The notes under the pieces: generated by a model | Told to the model about the DNA's origin: nothing | What the model saw: only the letters and a program-made list of their open reading frames with translations | The model's database searches: none | Part shown: positions 60,767 through 64,000 of the stretch, one piece after another | Layout of the letters: each line of letters opens with the position of its first letter | Numbering within the stretch: position 1 is the stretch's first letter | Assembly (NCBI RefSeq): GCF_001659605.2 | Contig: NC_035172.2 | Coordinates: 34,709,342 to 34,773,341, forward strand | Reading direction: 5' to 3' | DNA length: 64,000 nt | From: Manihot esculenta | Taxonomy: Eukaryota > Streptophyta > Magnoliopsida > Malpighiales > Euphorbiaceae | Program-made: the position numbers and the translations under genes

Positions 60767-61239
60767 CCCAGCCCCTTCTGCAGGGCCCTTAGAGGCAGCC
60801 GACGACTTCTCTTGAGAAGGAACGACCTCGATCGACCCGGACTCAGCCCCTTCCACAACGCCCTGGGAGACAACCTCATTGACTGGTCCGGGCTCCCTCT
60901 TCTCTGTAACTGGGGCGGCCTCGGCAGGAGCCCCCTGAACACCTTCGCCAGAGGGGATAATCTCCATCCCCCCCTTCAGGGACCCTCTCCTCAATTGTGG
61001 AGGCCTTGAGCTTCTCTTAGGAAACACCCTCAGAAGGCAAAACAGGCTTCGTCCTCCCCAGCTTGGTGTCTTCAACCGGCCTAGGAGCGATCCTAGGAGA
61101 CTTTTTCGCCCCTTCGGTAGAAGCCCATGGGGACCTGGGGGCCTGAGCAGATTGGGAAGCCGAGCTCGACCTGCTGCGGCTGGAGGGCCTGGTAGACCTG
61201 ATGCCTCGAGAGCTCGGTCTGGGAGCCTGAGAAGTGACT

Positions 61240-61265
61240 GGAGGAGGAGGAGGAGGAGGAGGAGG
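61240..61265 (-). repeat. (GGA)n microsatellite in the antisense gene
   Basis: About eight GGA units; on the minus strand in the gene frame they encode a run of nine prolines. Confidence 0.85.
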
Positions 61266-62463
61266 TCGGCTAGCCGACCTGGAAGAAATAACTTCGGCCA
61301 CCTCTTGAGCAGTTTCTCTCACGGATCACGCAGCCAGAAGGGCGTCCAGAGCAGCGTTCATGCTCTCCCGGGACAATGTAAAGTTCTTGGGAGGCTTGAT
61401 CTGGTCCATTTTCACTCCGGAAGCTGCAAAAATCCAAAATCAGGGCAAGTCAGAACAGCGCTCAATAAAAATCACAAAAACAAGACAAAGCAGGCAAATG
61501 GAATAAAGTACCCGCGTCCTTGATATCCCGAAGGTTGGACGCATACAAGCACTTTTCAACGTCATACTTCTTTTCTACAGAAGTCAGTCGAATGAACCCA
61601 ACCTGATCGGTAAGGTTCAACTGGGGCAGGTCGTTGCAATCCAGAGATACATCCTCCCAGGGGAGATCGAGCTCCCAAGCCAACCCAGTTTCCTTCTTCA
61701 ACTCCACCACCACAAACCCCTCTACCCAGCCTTTGATAAAGTCCTTATAACCCGTAAAAATTGACAACCCTCCGCGAGGGACAAAGTAGTAAAACCTTTG
61801 GCTTGCCTTGACTAGCCTGAAGAAGGTGACGAACAGACGCACCGTGGGTGTGAACCCCCAGCTCAGACAAACAGATTCAAAAGAGGACATGAAGAGAATG
61901 GAATTAGGAGTCAGCATTCGAGGGGTAATCTCGAAATATCGGAAGACCTCGATAAAGAAGGGAGAGAAGGGAAACGATAAATCGTATTCCCTCTGCTTAA
62001 CGAAGAAGACCAAGCTGACGTCCTTCTGAGGGTCGACCAGACCAGAGGGAGGAGGATCGGGAAGAACGATTCTCTCATTTCGGTAAGGGGCCCAGATGTG
62101 AAAAAGGGGGGTATCCAGATACTCCCTGTAAATGAAGTTTCTGATGTTGGACGAGGTGATGCTAGACTCTAGGTGGACGACATCGGGAAGACTAGAGCTA
62201 TCCATGGTGGGAGAAGAGACGTACCTGAAAAGCGGTTAGAGCAAATGAGCAGAGGAAAGTGAAGAGAGCAGAGGGACAGAACAAGCAAATCGCACAGAGA
62301 ACAAAGGAGAATAAGAATTTCGAGAAGACAGAGGAAATTCGAAATTTGAAACGGTAATAAGGTGAAGAAGGTGAAGAGATATTTTGAGGCAGACTGTACT
62401 TAGACTGCGCGGTCATAATGATTCTCGGTATTTACCCCCTCATCAGTCGGGCAATAACTGATG

Positions 62464-62480
62464 AGAAGGTAAAGGGGCAA
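62464..62480 (+). other. Polypurine tract of the Tat element
   Basis: AGAAGGTAAAGGGGCAA lies directly before the 3' LTR. It is the expected start site for plus-strand DNA synthesis. Confidence 0.75.
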
Positions 62481-62481
62481 T

Positions 62482-62980
62482 TGATAACCGCTGGATTTCT
62501 CTATCCCGGTCTGGGGTCAGGCCCATGACGACAGCCCATTACTTGGAGGCCCTTAAGTCTTCCGCATGAATCAAGTCCAGCCCGCTCAGCCTTAGGACCA
62601 AACTCCACCTAGATTTCTCAGTTAGGCCAGCCCGGCCTTTTCGGCCCAATGTCCAGATCTCCTCTGGGCTCAGCCTTAATCTCATCTTCCAGCCCGATCC
62701 AGAAGGAGAAAGGTGGCCAGCCCCTTCGTCAGGTGGGTCCATCCGCAGACATGCCAGAGGAGAATTAAATGGCCGTTACTCATAGAGCAGAGACCTGATA
62801 CTCTCGTACGTCCGTATCAGTAGGGCAGAGACAGGTGGCCAAATGGCGAAAAATTGGTTATACGTCACTAGCAGACAAAAGAAACGGATAAAAAGGGGAG
62901 AAACACTCTCCTCTCGAAAAAGTTTTTTCTAAGTTCACAGAACCCTTGTAAAACCCTATTTTCTGGATCTCAGATCATCA
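62482..62980 (+). repeat. 3' LTR (499 bp) of the Tat element
   Basis: It starts TGATAACCGCTGG and ends CAGATCATCA, followed by the GATAT duplication. It is equal in length to the 5' LTR. The same family is present as a solo LTR at 25248-25744. Confidence 0.95.
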
Positions 62981-63330
62981 GATATATTCAAAAAAATAAA
63001 AAAGCAGAGGAATATAAACTTCTCCTTTCTGCAATCCAACAACAGTCATCTTAAATACAAAAAACAAGTAACATGAACCCCAACGTAGAGGGCAAATTTT
63101 CATTGTTCATCATACAAATTTTTGCTATTGAAATATGAAGAAGATTGTTAATACTAAGAAAGAGCATAGGACAACACCTATTAGGTACACTGATATACAA
63201 AAATTGTAATTTACGTTCCAACAGAAACTACAATTGGCTTTAGTTGAGAACTTAGTGATATCCAAAGATGAAAAAGAGCTTTTTCTTTTCTTTTCTTTTT
63301 TTGACTTTCATATCTAATAAAGAGGTAGCA
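62981..63330 (-). other. 3' region of the SERK-type gene
   Basis: Sequence between the Tat insertion and the stop codon at 63331. It should hold the 3' untranslated region and polyadenylation site of the receptor-kinase gene. The Tat element inserted about 350 bp downstream of the stop codon. Confidence 0.6.
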
Positions 63331-63645
63331 TCATCTTGGACCGGATAATTCTACAGCATGCAGGTTCTCGGTGGAGTCAAGGATCCATTCAGAGCTCCGG
63401 GATGGGGCTAAATCGATCTGTTGGCGGACCATTTCTACCTTTTGCCACTCCTCCCATTTTTCTACAAGTCCATCACCTTCAAGCATTCTCACAACCTCCG
63501 ACATCTTAGGCCGCTCCATGGGAGAGCTTTGGGTGCATAGCAATGCTACTTGTATTAGCTGCTCTACCTCAGTGTCAACATAATTTTTCTGCAAGTCTGG
63601 ATCAACCAGCATTTCCAACTTCTTCTCTTTTAGAAGGGCTTTCAC
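63331..63645 (-). CDS. SERK/BAK1-type LRR receptor kinase, last exon only (104 aa)
   Basis: The exon begins after a TTTTTGCAG acceptor at 63646 and ends in a stop at 63331. It encodes the end of the kinase domain and the C-terminal tail: [16 protein letters not shown], then [26 protein letters not shown] (kinase subdomain XI), and the tail ending [13 protein letters not shown]. That ending is diagnostic of the SERK family. SERKs are plasma-membrane co-receptors for brassinosteroid, immune and developmental receptors (BRI1, FLS2 and others). The upstream exons lie beyond the right edge. The exon is intact, and the member (SERK3/BAK1 or SERK4-like rather than SERK1/2) is an impression only. Confidence 0.93.
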   Translation of the reverse strand: MKALLKEKKLEMLVDPDLQKNYVDTEVEQLIQVALLCTQSSPMERPKMSEVVRMLEGDGLVEKWEEWQKVEMVRQQIDLAPSRSSEWILDSTENLHAVELSGPR

Positions 63646-64000
63646 CTGCAAAAATTGCAGAATAGTTAATAACATGGAAATCTCTGAGGCACTACTAAAT
63701 GAGAGTGGCATAGCCAATAACTAAAGTTCTGCTCCTTGCCAGCCAAATAGCATAGGCTACAGTGCTACTACAGGCCAGAATCACAGGGATATAAAAAAAA
63801 ATAAAAAAACAAAAACAAGAAACACAGTTACACAACGCAAGTGGAGTCATGCATTTAGGTTTTCCTTTAGACCTCACTGAAAGTTACAATTCCTGGTCAG
63901 ATCTAAACTCAAAAGGATATTGGCCAAGTTAAAGCACATAAAGAAGCAAAATAGAGCTTAAAGTCAAAAGAAAAAACAACAAATCATGTATTATTGACAT
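63646..64000 (-). other. Last intron of the SERK-type gene (partial)
   Basis: Non-coding sequence running to the window edge. The preceding exon, which should end near a LLDW-coding segment, is not within the window. Confidence 0.6.

Larger units (their letters stand above)
53574..62205 (-). pseudogene. Spliced antisense gene of the Tat element (gypsy-type transposon N-terminus, coiled-coil), broken by three insertions
   Basis: It starts at ATG 62205, opposite to gag-pol. Exon 1 (62205-61512) encodes a globular domain like the plant 'putative gypsy-type transposon' family (Transposase_28, PF04195-like), with cores FVKQREYDLSFPFSPFF and FYYFVPRGGL. A GT-AG intron (61511-61424) follows. The next exon encodes a short segment, an in-frame TGA near 61323, and a Pro/Ser/Arg-rich part with a poly-proline run from a GGA repeat (61240-61265). 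Later parts lie at 58491-58236, 55956-55640 (with another intron, about 55858-55777) and 54582-54000 (a long Glu/Lys/Ala coiled coil). An acidic tail ends at 53574. Antisense genes at this place are known in Tat elements such as Grande. Their function is unknown. Confidence 0.82.
45828..62980 (+). mobile_element. Complete Tat-lineage Ty3/gypsy retrotransposon with nested insertions
   Basis: Both 499-bp LTRs are present and the 5-bp target duplication GATAT (45823-45827 and 62981-62985) flanks the element. Order: LTR, primer site, gag, protease, reverse transcriptase, RNase H, a second RNase H of plant/archaeal type, integrase, tandem array, antisense gene, polypurine tract, LTR. Two RNase H domains and an antisense gene downstream of pol are hallmarks of Tat-type elements. 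Three later insertions (54591-55631, 55962-58230, 58497-60766) inflate it to 17.2 kb; without them and their duplications it is about 11.6 kb. Gag-pol carries several stops and frameshifts, so it is not autonomous now. Confidence 0.95.

Noticed and set aside
45828..62980. An integrated plant pararetrovirus
   Set aside because: LTRs, target duplication, polypurine tract, integrase and two RNase H domains identify a Tat-lineage LTR retrotransposon. There is no movement-protein or caulimovirid coat domain.
63331..63645. Annotating a complete SERK gene
   Set aside because: Only the last exon and part of the preceding intron are inside the window.

Overview
This window is nuclear DNA of a flowering plant, almost certainly a eudicot. 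The evidence is AT-rich intergenic sequence, GT-AG introns and plant-specific gene families (BAHD acyltransferase, A-type P450, LRR receptor kinase, chloroplast ABC1 kinase, SERK). More than a third of it is Ty3/gypsy LTR retrotransposon sequence. A woody Malpighiales/Euphorbiaceae source such as cassava or rubber tree is my guess from overall impression only. There is no prokaryotic, organellar or pararetroviral sequence and no CRISPR array.

Layout. Positions 1-7533 are a nest of retrotransposons. A chromovirus-like element on the minus strand (5' LTR 2198-4406, Met-type primer site, gag running off the left edge) sits inside an Athila-like element on the minus strand (LTR 5848-7350, Asp-type primer site). 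That element in turn interrupts a plus-strand gag fragment (7351-7533). Then come an unclassified repeat, the 3' part of a CYP736A-like P450 (7776-8355) and a two-exon BAHD acyltransferase gene (9460-12228, minus). A three-exon LRR receptor-like pseudokinase resembling Arabidopsis At5g10020/SIRK1 occupies 17003-23142 (minus). The span 23.1-35.1 kb is AT-rich and gene-free, with solo LTRs (12811-13494 just before it, then 24250-24574, 25248-25744 and 29570-30225) and a diverged tandem-repeat block (27837-28990). A 20-exon gene for a chloroplast ABC1-like kinase, orthologous to OSA1/ABC1K8, fills 35168-44912 (minus).

Positions 45828-62980 are one complete Tat-lineage element bounded by the 5-bp duplication GATAT. 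It has 499-bp LTRs, a degenerate gag-pol with two RNase H domains, a 107/69-bp tandem array and a large spliced antisense gene with a coiled-coil region. The antisense gene has been broken by a hAT-type DNA transposon (8-bp duplication) and two chromovirus-like solo LTRs (5-bp duplications). To its right, the last exon of a SERK/BAK1-type receptor kinase (63331-63645, minus) reads in from the right edge.

The intact host genes look functionally unrelated: specialised-metabolite acylation, receptor signalling, plastid stress kinase and a receptor co-kinase. No gene cluster or new defence or metabolic system is evident. The richest material is the retrotransposon architecture: the spliced antisense gene, the tandem array, the palindrome-rich LTRs and identifiable inactivating lesions.
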